Of a stretch of 64,000 nucleotides of DNA, positions 17,873 through 26,281 are shown piece after piece. The stretch comes from Chryseobacterium herbae. Lineage in GTDB: Bacteria; Bacteroidota; Bacteroidia; Flavobacteriales; Weeksellaceae. Under the pieces are notes generated by a model that searched no databases, was not told the origin of the DNA, and was given only the letters and a program-made list of their open reading frames with translations. Within the stretch, counting starts at the first letter, position 1, and each line of letters opens with the position of its first letter. Made by a program: the position numbers and the translations under genes. The DNA lies in contig NZ_JAOAMU010000001.1 of the NCBI RefSeq assembly GCF_025154075.1, forward strand, positions 1,088,958 through 1,152,957, given 5' to 3'.

Positions 17873-18808
17873 ATGCTATTAGAAATAAACAATTTATATT
17901 TTTCCCACACCAAAGATAACCCCCTGTTTCAGAACCTAAATCTAGGTTTTGAAGAGGGCAGAATCATTGCTCTTGCAGGAGAAAGCGGATGTGGAAAGTC
18001 TACATTGCTCAACCTGATTTATGGACTTTTGGACTGGGAAAGCGGTGAAATTGTTTTTAACGGAAAGCGTCTTTTGGGACCGAAAGGAAATCTTGTTCCC
18101 GGGGAAGCGGAAATGAAACTGGTTGCCCAGAATTTTGATCTGATGCCTTACGCTATGGTTGCTGAAAATGTAGGTAAATTTATTTCCAATATCAATTTAG
18201 CTCAGAAAAAAGAAACCATCATGGAACTTCTGGAAGTGGTAGGTCTTCAGGAATTCGCTCATGTTCTTCCTAAATATTTAAGCGGTGGCCAGCAGCAGCG
18301 TGTTGCCATTGCCAGAGCGCTCTCTGTGCTTCCGAAACTACTTATTTTGGATGAACCTTTCAGTAATCTGGATTTTTCAAGAAAAATAGAACTTCGCGAA
18401 AGACTTTTCAGATATGTGAAGCAGCATCAGATTTCTCTGATTATTTCCACCCACGAACTTCAGGAAATCATGCCATGGCTTGACCAGATCGTTATTCTTC
18501 AAGATGGAAGACTGATCCAGAACGAAAGTCCGGAAGAAACGTACAGACGTCCTTACAATTCATATGTCGCCAAACTTTTTGGGGAAGTCAATATTTTCAG
18601 TGAGGAAGAAAAAGCAGAATTTCAGCTTGCTAAATTTTCATATTATCCTAAAGAAATAAAAATTTCTGAAGATGGTATTGAAGCCGATCTTGTGGAAAGC
18701 AGATTTGCAGGAAACCATTACTGGAATAAGTTGAAAGTCCACAATAAAGAACTTATTATTTATACGGATGAAAAGTTAGAAGGAAATATTAAGATTTCAT
18801 TTATTTAA
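17873..18808 (+). CDS. ABC transporter ATP-binding protein
   Basis: A 311-residue ABC ATPase. Walker A GESGCGKST at residues 35-43, signature LSGGQQQRVAIARAL, Walker B LLILDEPFSNLD and H-loop STHELQE are all intact. After the ~215-residue ATPase domain comes a ~90-residue tail with beta-strand character, reminiscent of the C-terminal regulatory domains of MalK/PotA-type importers. No permease or binding-protein gene is adjacent, so substrate and partner are unknown. It may assort with a membrane component encoded elsewhere. Confidence 0.85.
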   Translation: MLLEINNLYFSHTKDNPLFQNLNLGFEEGRIIALAGESGCGKSTLLNLIYGLLDWESGEIVFNGKRLLGPKGNLVPGEAEMKLVAQNFDLMPYAMVAENVGKFISNINLAQKKETIMELLEVVGLQEFAHVLPKYLSGGQQQRVAIARALSVLPKLLILDEPFSNLDFSRKIELRERLFRYVKQHQISLIISTHELQEIMPWLDQIVILQDGRLIQNESPEETYRRPYNSYVAKLFGEVNIFSEEEKAEFQLAKFSYYPKEIKISEDGIEADLVESRFAGNHYWNKLKVHNKELIIYTDEKLEGNIKISFI

Positions 18809-18985
18809 GCTAAGAAATCACGGCAGTTAATGAACTGATAAGGGTCAATTTTATGATCAGTCTTTTCACCATTCAGGACTTACAACTCACCATTAAAAAA
18901 TCATAACTCGTACATTTCCTTACACTTATTGTTAATATGTGGATAAAAAAAATACAAATCTAAGAAGCCGTTTAAAACTTTTTCT

Positions 18986-18993
18986 TACATTTG
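18986..18993 (+). promoter_or_regulatory. -7 element before candidate 6S RNA
   Basis: TACATTTG matches TAnnTTTG and lies about 7-10 bp upstream of the predicted 5' end of the structured RNA at about 19000. Confidence 0.5.
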
Positions 18994-18999
18994 TATTTC

Positions 19000-19113
19000 C
19001 ACAGCATAAGGAAATTTTTGGTTAATTCTCTTTCTGCCTTGAGACGGACATTAGCACCTCCCTGCAATTAAGTCTTTTTGAAAGATTACACTGTCCAATC
19101 TTTTCCTTTTTTA
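19000..19113 (+). ncRNA. Candidate 6S-type regulatory RNA
   Basis: The ~113-nt segment has no credible open frame but folds as a long interrupted rod. AAGGAAA (19008-19014) pairs with TTTCCTT (19102-19108), TTGG (19018-19021) pairs with CCAA (19095-19098), and TTAATT (19022-19027) pairs with AATTAA (19066-19071). The 3' strand of the resulting asymmetric bubble holds a small hairpin, TCTTT-TTG-AAAGA (19073-19085). A closed rod with a central bubble and a small 3'-side hairpin is the 6S RNA plan, which mimics an open promoter and sequesters vegetative RNA polymerase. A promoter element lies just upstream and a T-rich tract just downstream. The 320-base gap 18809-19128 holds nothing else recognised. 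Structure is seen; identity is inferred. Confidence 0.5.
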
Positions 19114-19128
19114 TTTTTTGCAATAAGC

Positions 19129-19473
19129 CTACGCTTTCTTTACAAACTCAGATTTCAGAGCCATAGACCCGAAACCATCAATTTTACAGTCGATATTATG
19201 GTCGCTATCCGGTCTTAAACGAATATTTTTCACTTTAGTTCCGGCTTTTACCGGTTTTGGAGCACCTTTTACAGGAAGATCTTTGATTACTACTACAGAA
19301 TCTCCATCCTGAAGCTCATTTCCGTTCGAATCCAGAATTTTTCCTTCACCGGCTGTTTCAGCAGCTGTCTCTTCAGGACTCCATTCATAGAAGCATTGTG
19401 AACAGGTCATCATATTATCTGTTGGATAGGTAAATTCAGAGCTGCATTTCGGACAAAGTACAGTATCACTCAT
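19129..19473 (-). CDS. Zinc-ribbon protein of the PhnA/YjdM family
   Basis: A 114-residue protein with an N-terminal four-cysteine zinc ribbon (CPKCSSEF and CSQCFYEW) and a C-terminal SH3-like domain carrying the family signature [17 protein letters not shown], ending in [13 protein letters not shown]. The family was named for proximity to phosphonate genes in E. coli but does not have the phosphonoacetate hydrolase activity once linked to the name; its role is unknown. It is monocistronic. Confidence 0.9.
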   Translation of the reverse strand: MSDTVLCPKCSSEFTYPTDNMMTCSQCFYEWSPEETAAETAGEGKILDSNGNELQDGDSVVVIKDLPVKGAPKPVKAGTKVKNIRLRPDSDHNIDCKIDGFGSMALKSEFVKKA

Positions 19474-19506
19474 ATTTTTGATTTTTGCAAAGGTAGGATT
19501 TTTGTT

Positions 19507-19890
19507 TTAGATGTAAGATTTCAGACACGAGACATCAGACTCAGATGATAAGATGTCAATGGTGAATTTTGCTTCGCAAGTGAAGAGTGAATTTAAGATG
19601 CCAGATTTCAGATATGAGTACTGGTGACTTCGAGGTCCTCAGCCACCAGATGTTTGTCGTTCATTTAATCTTTCTTGATATATATATTGAATCCGATAAC
19701 TCAAAAAAACCTCAAACCCGAATCCCACACCTCGGAATTTCGAACTCTCCTACTCTAAAACCCTCAACCTCTCCTACTCTCAAACTCAAACCCTTACCCC
19801 GCATCCCACAACCACTAAAATCTATCGATTCTCAAACTCATCAACCCGCCTCCCAACTCTCAACTATAATTCGTACTTTTGCAGATTCAA
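19507..19890. repeat. Composite degenerate repeat mosaic 2
   Basis: The 430-base gap between the PhnA-like and RsmB-like genes is built of the modules seen at 9.2-9.6 kb, in inverse order: AGATTTCAGACA-like units (19508-19550), AATTTTGCTTCGCAAGTGAA (about 19565-19584), the 29-nt palindrome (19621-19649), and a C/T/A-rich run of CTCAAACTC and CTCCTACTC units (about 19705-19870). TTCGTACTTTTGCAG at 19869-19883 may include the promoter of the methyltransferase gene. Confidence 0.75.
19621..19649. repeat. 29-nt REP-like palindrome, copy 2
   Basis: CTGGTGACT and AGCCACCAG pair with one mismatch around an 11-nt centre. It carries the same ~30-nt tail as the other copies (ATGTTTGTCGTTCATTTAAT). Confidence 0.8.
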
Positions 19891-19906
19891 ACAGCGAAGC
19901 AAATTT

Positions 19907-21112
19907 ATGGAACTTATTCACAGAAACTTAGCGATCGGAATTCACGATGCTTTACAGGAAACATTTTTCGAGAAAAATAAATACGCCGATAAGGTTATCG
20001 AAAGACTATTAAAAGCCCACAGAAAATGGGGAAGCCAGGACAGAGCCGTTGTTTCTGAGATTTTCTATAATATTATCCGCTGGAAAAAACGTCTTGAATA
20101 TTATATGGGTGAAGGTGTAAAACCTACCAATATCTATAAACTGATGATTGCGTACCTGCTTTGGAGCAAGACCAATTACAAAAAATTTGAGGAATTTGAC
20201 GGAATTAAAATCGCAGATATCCTTACTAAGCTTAAAAAGAATACCGTTCCTACAAAAGCTATCGAGCATTCTATTCCTGAATGGCTGGCTGAAACTCTTG
20301 AAAAAGAATTAGGTCCCGGGTGGGAAAAGGAAATGCACGCTTTAAATGAGCAGGCTCCTACGGTATTAAGAGCAAACAGCCTAAAAACAACTCCTAGAGA
20401 ATTGATCTCCGACCTTTCTGACGAAGGTGTTGTAGCGTATACGGTAAAAAATTATCCTGATGCTGTACAGCTTGAGGAAAAGAAGAATGTTTTTCTTACG
20501 ACCGCTTTCAAAGAAGGTTTATTTGAGGTTCAGGATGCTTCTTCACAGAAAATCGGATATTTCCTTGATGTAAAAGAAGGCCAGAGAGTCGTAGATGCAT
20601 GTGCGGGTGCGGGTGGAAAAACACTTCACTTAGCTGCATTGATGGGAAATAAAGGTCAGATTGTGGCTTTAGATATTTTCGAGTGGAAACTTGCTGAACT
20701 GAAGCGTCGTGCAAAAAGAGCGGGAGCGCACAATATCGAAACCCGTATGATTTCTGATAACAAAGTAATCAAGCGTCTTCATGATAAAGTGGACCGACTT
20801 CTTATTGACGCCCCTTGTTCAGGACTTGGTGTTTTAAAGAGAAACCCGGACAGTAAATGGAAAATTGATCAGGATTTTATCGACAGAATCAAAAAAGAGC
20901 AGCAGCAAATCCTTCAGGATTATTCCAAAATGCTTAAAGTAGGAGGAAAAATGGTGTATGCCACATGTTCTATTTTACCATCTGAAAATAATTTACAGGT
21001 AGAGGAATTTTTGAAAAACAATTCAGGTTACAAGCTGGTTAAAGATGACAAAGTAATGCCTAGTCATGGTTACGATGGATTCTATATGGCGTTGATCGAG
21101 AGAGTTTCTTAA
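19907..21112 (+). CDS. RsmB/NOP family RNA cytosine-C5 methyltransferase
   Basis: An S-adenosylmethionine-dependent RNA m5C methyltransferase, 401 residues. An N-terminal NusB-like helical region (VIERLLKAHRKWGSQDRAVVSEIFYNIIRW) is followed by the SAM-binding CAGAGGKTLHLAALM, then DAPCSGLGVLKRNPDSKW with the conserved Pro-Cys of motif IV, and YATCSILPSENNLQVEEFL with the catalytic Cys of motif VI. The likely target is 16S rRNA. The start MELIHRNLAIG is the first ATG outside the upstream repeat DNA. It ends at a hairpin terminator. Confidence 0.9.
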   Translation: MELIHRNLAIGIHDALQETFFEKNKYADKVIERLLKAHRKWGSQDRAVVSEIFYNIIRWKKRLEYYMGEGVKPTNIYKLMIAYLLWSKTNYKKFEEFDGIKIADILTKLKKNTVPTKAIEHSIPEWLAETLEKELGPGWEKEMHALNEQAPTVLRANSLKTTPRELISDLSDEGVVAYTVKNYPDAVQLEEKKNVFLTTAFKEGLFEVQDASSQKIGYFLDVKEGQRVVDACAGAGGKTLHLAALMGNKGQIVALDIFEWKLAELKRRAKRAGAHNIETRMISDNKVIKRLHDKVDRLLIDAPCSGLGVLKRNPDSKWKIDQDFIDRIKKEQQQILQDYSKMLKVGGKMVYATCSILPSENNLQVEEFLKNNSGYKLVKDDKVMPSHGYDGFYMALIERVS

Positions 21113-21137
21113 TCAGATTCAATCATACAATATATAT

Positions 21138-21168
21138 AGCTGCTCTATTTCAGGGCAGCTTTTTTTGT
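21138..21168 (+). terminator. Terminator of RsmB-like gene
   Basis: AGCTGC and GCAGCT pair around an 11-nt loop, followed by T8. Confidence 0.75.
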
Positions 21169-21311
21169 TGAAAATTTTAATTAGATGAATATTTAAGGCG
21201 TATGTAACATCTGCTTCACTAAAGACTACTTATTGTATTGTAAAATCGTTTCAAAACCCAGCAAAATCTTAGCACAAATAGTAGAATTATTTCTGCAGAA
21301 ACTCTGTCCTT

Positions 21312-22979
21312 ATGTATAAAAAAGCTCTATTCAATTTCTTCGCCTTATTCTTATGCTGTATTGCATATGCACAAACCTATGAGATCCAGTACACCAGCTC
21401 TTCCAACGGAAAAGTTCTTACGGAACAGTCCCCTACTCTTGTTTGGGCAAACGCGAAAGAGAATTTTATCCTAACCAATAAGATCAGGGAGCAGAAAAGT
21501 GATTATCCATATGAAATCACAAAGGTCGAAAAACCTTCTAATACTGTTGTTTCCTATGCTTTCCTGAAGCTGGGAGACATAATTTCTTCTCCAGATGCAG
21601 AATCCATCGGAAAACAATCCTTTGAATTAACCAATGAAACGAAAAAAATCCTGGGTTATTCCTGTAAAAAAGCGGTTACAAAGATCAATTCCAATACTAT
21701 AGAGGTCTGGTATACCAATGATTTAAAGATCAATGGTGGACCATCTGTTTTAGGACAAAGTTTAGGTTTTGTATTGGAAATCGAAAGAAATAAAAATTCA
21801 CTGATCACCGCAACATCGATTAAACAAGTAAAGAAAACAGACATTAATGCTATTATAAAAGGATCCGTACCGTCTACCGACCTTTTAGGATATAGGAATC
21901 TGCTTTGGAAAAGTCGCTTTACCACTTTGAAAGTTTTTGACAATGAAACAATCAATTTTTCAGATGAATCAAAATCCAATGAAAACGTAAAGAAATTCGC
22001 TAATGGAACCATTATCCTTAAAAAAATAAAATTCCCTGCGATAAAGGAAGGTGAAAACATATTTGTAGAAGTTAAACAGCAATCCAATGGTGATGCCTAC
22101 GACAGAACCGGAACCGTATTTTTTATTCCTCAGGATAAAACGTCTTCTTTTTTTGACGGACTGGAAAAAGGTGCTAAAACGCTTCCTGTTTACGACAATG
22201 GAAATGGAAAACAGTATTACGGAGTAACAGCCACTGAAAATTACAGCCCGGCGATAGAAATGATGAGATTTTTTACTGCTTTCGGGATTCAGAAATTCAA
22301 TCATATTCAGTTGAAAGGAAAAGACTGGCAAACGGTGAGCCCTTACCGTCAGGATATCACAGAATTAAAACCGTCCCTTTCCGAAAAAGAACTTTGGATA
22401 GGAGCTTTCATCGGGAATTATGATAAAGGCGGTCATAAAATAAGTCTGGACATCACCATTCATAAAAGTGATCAGACGGTGTATAAAAACAATACGGTAA
22501 TCCCTCTTTTCAACACTTTAAATATTATGGAAATGGCGGGTCAGGATTATTCAACGATGTTCGATAAGGACAAAGGTCTTTTTGTAGAATTTACCTTAAA
22601 AAAAGATCTGAAAAATGCCCAATTGAGATACATCACTACCGGACATGGAGGTTGGGAAAACGGAGATGAATTTGTTCCGAAAGCCAATTCTGTATTCTTA
22701 GACGGAAAAATGACATTTTCTTTTGTTCCCTGGAGATCAGATTGCGGTTCTTATCGCCTGTACAACCCTGCATCAGGGAATTTTCCGGACGGACTTTCTT
22801 CCTCAGACCTCAGCCGATCCAACTGGTGTCCCGGAACGGTTACGAATCCAAATTTCATCCCCCTTGGAGATCTGAAAGCGGGAACGCATACCATACAGGT
22901 AAAAATCCCTCAGGGAGCTTCAGAAGGCACAAGTTTCAGTTCATGGAATGTCTCAGGAGTTCTGTTAGGGTCCCAATAA
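21312..22979 (+). CDS. GLPGLI domain fused to peptide:N-glycosidase F-like domain
   Basis: A secreted 555-residue protein with a signal peptide ending IAYAQ. Residues ~22-175 resemble the GLPGLI family (VWANAKENFILTNKIR; ILGYSCKKAVTKI; EVWYTNDLKINGGPSVLGQSL). Residues ~210-555 resemble PNGase F, the amidase that removes N-glycans from glycoproteins. DAYDRTG (D264) aligns with the catalytic Asp60 of PNGase F (CDEWDR), NGDEF (E453) with Glu206, and SNWCPGT (502-508) with AGWCPGM. I could not place Glu118; the expected stretch reads GAFIGNYDKGG. The two paired cysteines C478 and C506 resemble a PNGase F disulfide. A role in glycoprotein foraging is inferred. It is monocistronic. Confidence 0.8.
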   Translation: MYKKALFNFFALFLCCIAYAQTYEIQYTSSSNGKVLTEQSPTLVWANAKENFILTNKIREQKSDYPYEITKVEKPSNTVVSYAFLKLGDIISSPDAESIGKQSFELTNETKKILGYSCKKAVTKINSNTIEVWYTNDLKINGGPSVLGQSLGFVLEIERNKNSLITATSIKQVKKTDINAIIKGSVPSTDLLGYRNLLWKSRFTTLKVFDNETINFSDESKSNENVKKFANGTIILKKIKFPAIKEGENIFVEVKQQSNGDAYDRTGTVFFIPQDKTSSFFDGLEKGAKTLPVYDNGNGKQYYGVTATENYSPAIEMMRFFTAFGIQKFNHIQLKGKDWQTVSPYRQDITELKPSLSEKELWIGAFIGNYDKGGHKISLDITIHKSDQTVYKNNTVIPLFNTLNIMEMAGQDYSTMFDKDKGLFVEFTLKKDLKNAQLRYITTGHGGWENGDEFVPKANSVFLDGKMTFSFVPWRSDCGSYRLYNPASGNFPDGLSSSDLSRSNWCPGTVTNPNFIPLGDLKAGTHTIQVKIPQGASEGTSFSSWNVSGVLLGSQ

Positions 22980-22986
22980 AACAAAA

Positions 22987-23014
22987 CCTTCTTGCAAAGA
23001 GAATTGCAAGAAGG
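22987..23014 (+). terminator. Hairpin after PNGase F-like gene
   Basis: A perfect 11-bp stem, CCTTCTTGCAA / TTGCAAGAAGG, with a 6-nt loop lies 7 bp after the stop codon. There is no T-run on the plus strand, so it may act as a 3' stabiliser instead of an intrinsic terminator. The rest of the gap to asnB (23015-23248) is very AT-rich with no gene seen. Confidence 0.5.
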
Positions 23015-23248
23015 TAAAAACACAAATGATGAAAAAAAATTATTTCGAGCCACAAAGTAAGGGCTAAAATTCATATAATAAATTACCATATATTATTAAT
23101 TATTTCATTTTAATTTTGTATAGGATTAAGCCCCATTTTTTCATAGCGAAAAAAATTAATTAAATACGCGATAATTGGACCAAATAGTTAATATTTTTCT
23201 TTGAAATAAATTATTAAGTTAAAAATATTAACTTTTATTTATTTTTTA

Positions 23249-23279
23249 TTGTTATTTTTAAACATCAAAGCTAATTTTG
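23249..23279 (+). promoter_or_regulatory. Promoter of asnB
   Basis: TTG (23249-23251), 20 bp, then TAATTTTG (23272-23279), matching the Bacteroidota consensus. The start codon is 18 bp downstream. Confidence 0.6.
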
Positions 23280-23297
23280 CTTCAAATAAGTAACAAT

Positions 23298-24971
23298 ATG
23301 TGTGGAATAGTATGTTTGTTTGATGCCAAACAAAAGACCGAAATACTGAGACCTCAGGTCTTGGAAATGTCAAAAAAGATCCGTCACCGTGGTCCGGACT
23401 GGAGCGGTGTGTTTCAGGATGAAAAAGTCGTATTTTCTCATGAGAGGCTTGCTATCGTAGATCCTACTTCAGGAAAGCAGCCCTTATTCACCAAAGACGG
23501 GAAAGTAGTTCTTGCTGTGAATGGCGAGATTTATAACCATAGAGAATTAAAAGAAGAATTTCCTGATTTTGAATTTCAGACCCAGTCAGATTGTGAAGTT
23601 ATTCTTGCACTATATGGAAAATACGGAAAAGATTTCATCGAGAAACTGAACGGAATCTTCGCATTTGCTCTATACGATATAGAAAAAGGTATTTATCTGA
23701 TTGCCCGCGATCATATGGGAATTTGCCCTCTTTATCAGGGATGGGATAAAAACGGAAACTATTATGTAGCTTCTGAATTAAAAGCATTGGAAGGCATCTG
23801 CAAAACCATAGAAACATTCCTGCCGGGACATCTTTTATACAGTCCGGACGGCACAGAGCTTCAGCAGTGGTATAAAAGAGACTGGGAAAGCTTTGACAGC
23901 GTAAAAGACAACGAAACCGATATTTCAAAAATAAGAAAAGGCCTTGAAGACGCCGTTCACAGACAATTGATGAGCGATGTTCCTTATGGCGTATTGCTTT
24001 CCGGAGGATTAGATTCATCCGTGATTTCAGCCGTTACCGCGAAGTTTGCAAGACAGAGAGTTGAAAGTGGTGACACTCAGGAAGCCTGGTATCCGAGACT
24101 TCACAGTTTTGCAGTAGGATTGGTAGGTTCTCCGGATCTGGCTGCTGCAAGAAAAGCAGCTGATCATATCGGATCTGTACACCACGAAGTTAATTTCACC
24201 GTTCAGGAAGGATTAGACGCCGTGCGTGATGTGATTTATCACCTTGAAACCTATGATGTAACCACCATCAGAGCCTCCACGCCGATGTATCTTCTGGCAA
24301 GAGTGATCAAATCGATGGGAATCAAAATGGTTCTTTCAGGAGAAGGCGCAGATGAACTTTTCGGGGGCTATCTGTATTTCCACAAAGCACCAAATGCAAA
24401 AGAGTTTCATGATGAAACCGTAAGAAAATTGGGTAAGCTTCATTTATATGACTGTTTAAGAGCCAACAAAGCTTTAATGAGCTGGGGAATTGAGGGCAGA
24501 GTTCCTTTCCTGGATAAAGAATTTATAGACATTGCAATGGCTGTGAACCCAAAAGACAAAATGATCAACGTGGCAGAAGGAAAAATAGAAAAATGGGTAC
24601 TGAGAAAAGCCTTTGAAGACGTCCTTCCGGATTCTATTGTCTGGAGACAGAAAGAACAGTTTTCAGATGGTGTAGGCTATTCCTGGATTGACACTTTAAA
24701 AGAAGTTGCCGAAAAAGAAGTTACTGACGAAATGATGACGAACTCAAGATTCAGATTTCCGCTAAACACGCCTCAAAACAAGGAAGAATACCGTTACAGA
24801 ACCATCTTCGAAGAGCATTTCCCAAGTGAAACGGCAGCGGCAACAGTTCCTTCCGTTCCTTCGGTAGCCTGCTCCACGCCTATCGCCTTAGAATGGGACG
24901 AAGCTTTCAAAAAAATGAACGATCCGAGCGGAAGAGCGGTGAAGGTGCATGAGACGAGTTACGGTTCGTGA
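23298..24971 (+). CDS. asnB: Asparagine synthase B (glutamine-hydrolysing)
   Basis: Makes asparagine from aspartate, glutamine and ATP in the cytosol. The start is the ATG giving MCGIVCLFDAK, because Cys2 must become the N-terminal nucleophile of the glutaminase domain; the longer frame would bury it. The 557-residue protein has the glutaminase domain (RHRGPDWSG; NGEIYNH) in the first ~200 residues and the synthetase domain with the ATP-pyrophosphatase loop LSGGLDSS and SGEGADELFGGY. The AsnB-type C-terminal extension ends in MNDPSGRAVKVHE. It is monocistronic. Confidence 0.96.
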   Translation: MCGIVCLFDAKQKTEILRPQVLEMSKKIRHRGPDWSGVFQDEKVVFSHERLAIVDPTSGKQPLFTKDGKVVLAVNGEIYNHRELKEEFPDFEFQTQSDCEVILALYGKYGKDFIEKLNGIFAFALYDIEKGIYLIARDHMGICPLYQGWDKNGNYYVASELKALEGICKTIETFLPGHLLYSPDGTELQQWYKRDWESFDSVKDNETDISKIRKGLEDAVHRQLMSDVPYGVLLSGGLDSSVISAVTAKFARQRVESGDTQEAWYPRLHSFAVGLVGSPDLAAARKAADHIGSVHHEVNFTVQEGLDAVRDVIYHLETYDVTTIRASTPMYLLARVIKSMGIKMVLSGEGADELFGGYLYFHKAPNAKEFHDETVRKLGKLHLYDCLRANKALMSWGIEGRVPFLDKEFIDIAMAVNPKDKMINVAEGKIEKWVLRKAFEDVLPDSIVWRQKEQFSDGVGYSWIDTLKEVAEKEVTDEMMTNSRFRFPLNTPQNKEEYRYRTIFEEHFPSETAAATVPSVPSVACSTPIALEWDEAFKKMNDPSGRAVKVHETSYGS

Positions 24972-25195
24972 TGAGTTTGAGTTGGAGAGTTTTAGGGTTT
25001 TAGAGTGAGGGAGTTGTTGGTTTGGATCTCGAAACCCGAATCCCGAACCACGTCTGAAATCTGATGTCTGAAATCTAGCATCTACCATTAACAATTCACT
25101 TGCGAAGCAAAATTCACAATTGACATTTTTCAACCTCAATCTAGGCTTTAATCTGGTCTGAAATCTCATATCTGAAATCTCACATCTATCTAAGA
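24972..25195. repeat. Composite degenerate repeat mosaic 3
   Basis: Directly after the asnB stop codon is a G/T-rich run of GAGTTTGAG and TTTTAGGG units (24972-25035), then CTGAAATCTGATGT-like units (25050-25080 and 25155-25190) around AATTCACTTGCGAAGCAAAATTCAC (about 25093-25117). These are the modules of the other mosaics, but this copy has no 29-nt palindrome. A small hairpin (TTTATC...CTTTTG) and promoter-like DNA follow up to the next gene. Confidence 0.7.
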
Positions 25196-25329
25196 TTTTA
25201 TCAATCCTGTAGCAATACGGGATTTTCTTTTGAATAAACCTTAATAATATAATATAATTTAACTGACAATCAAAAATAATATCTAAGAAATAATTATATT
25301 TGGACAACGAAAATATCAATTATAAAAAA

Positions 25330-26142
25330 ATGAGAAGAAATCTTACTGTTTTATTTGCCTTACTATCCATCAGTTTTGCTTTTGGACAGGGAAAATATGG
25401 CAAATACTTAAATTCAAAAAAGCTTGCTTTATCTTATAAGACTGTAAAAGATCAGGATAAGGATGACTATTATCAGCAGTTCTACTGGTTGGTAAAAGCA
25501 GAGCAGCTTAAAACGTATCCTCACCTTAAAGATGTAAAACCTATCGTTTTATATGAGTTCGTGAAAAAAGTAAATCCACAGAATCCTACCAAAAAACTGG
25601 ATGACAGAGGAAAAGAGCTTAGAGCAACGGCTGAATTATCTTTAAATCAATATTTTAAGAACAAAAAATTCGAAAACAATTCGGTTTTGATGTACAATCT
25701 TGAAACGTATGTTGATCCGTCTAAAGGACAGTTCTATACTAAGGTAGATCCAGAAAAAATCAAGGAGCTTGTTCCTAAAGAATTGTTTGCGTTCAACTCT
25801 TTAAACAGAAACTTAGGGGAAGAAAAGACCTACTACCTGTGGATTGATAAGAAAAAGGATGACTTAAATATTATAGATATCATCCCTAACGAAAAAGAAG
25901 ACAAAGATTTCTACGTAAGACTAAAACAGTATCTTCCAGGTTATAAGTTTTCCAAATATGTTCCGACTGTGAAAAAAGGAAACAAATCAGACAAAACAGA
26001 TATTGACTACTACTATATCATGCCGTTCGAACAGAACACCGATAACATCGAGTACAAAACAAAAGATTTCAAAACTTACATCTTAAGCCAGTACAGAAAA
26101 GCCGGCAACGAATGGAAAGGAGTAGAAAAACCTAGAAAATAA
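25330..26142 (+). CDS. Hypothetical secreted protein
   Basis: A 270-residue exported protein of unknown function. The start at MRRNLTVLFALLSISFAFGQ gives a clean signal peptide; a longer frame adds ten polar residues and is unlikely. The mature sequence is rich in Lys, Tyr and Asp with no recognised motif and one late segment TDIDYYYIMPFEQNTDN. It is monocistronic and followed by a strong terminator. Confidence 0.65.
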   Translation: MRRNLTVLFALLSISFAFGQGKYGKYLNSKKLALSYKTVKDQDKDDYYQQFYWLVKAEQLKTYPHLKDVKPIVLYEFVKKVNPQNPTKKLDDRGKELRATAELSLNQYFKNKKFENNSVLMYNLETYVDPSKGQFYTKVDPEKIKELVPKELFAFNSLNRNLGEEKTYYLWIDKKKDDLNIIDIIPNEKEDKDFYVRLKQYLPGYKFSKYVPTVKKGNKSDKTDIDYYYIMPFEQNTDNIEYKTKDFKTYILSQYRKAGNEWKGVEKPRK

Positions 26143-26146
26143 ATTG

Positions 26147-26180
26147 AAAAGTCCTGTGAAAATTCACAGGACTTTTTTAA
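26147..26180 (+). terminator. Terminator of hypothetical secreted protein gene
   Basis: A perfect 14-bp stem, AAAAGTCCTGTGAA / TTCACAGGACTTTT, with a 2-nt loop core, then a T-run. Confidence 0.88.
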
Positions 26181-26281
26181 TTTTATATGAAATTCTTTAT
26201 CTAAGGATCAGGCTGTTTTAAAACAGCACTTCTTCCAATAAAAATAAATCTGGAAATCATCAGGTTTTCAGTCTACACCGA

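Noticed and set aside
19587..19931. 114-residue open frame across the repeat mosaic at 19.6-19.9 kb
   Set aside because: It reads through the palindrome and CTCAAACTC units and runs into the RsmB-like gene in another frame; its sequence is repetitive Pro/Ser/Leu/Thr.
22742..23017. 91-residue frame overlapping the end of the PNGase F-like gene
   Set aside because: Runs in another frame over a conserved domain and ends in the hairpin; no family features.
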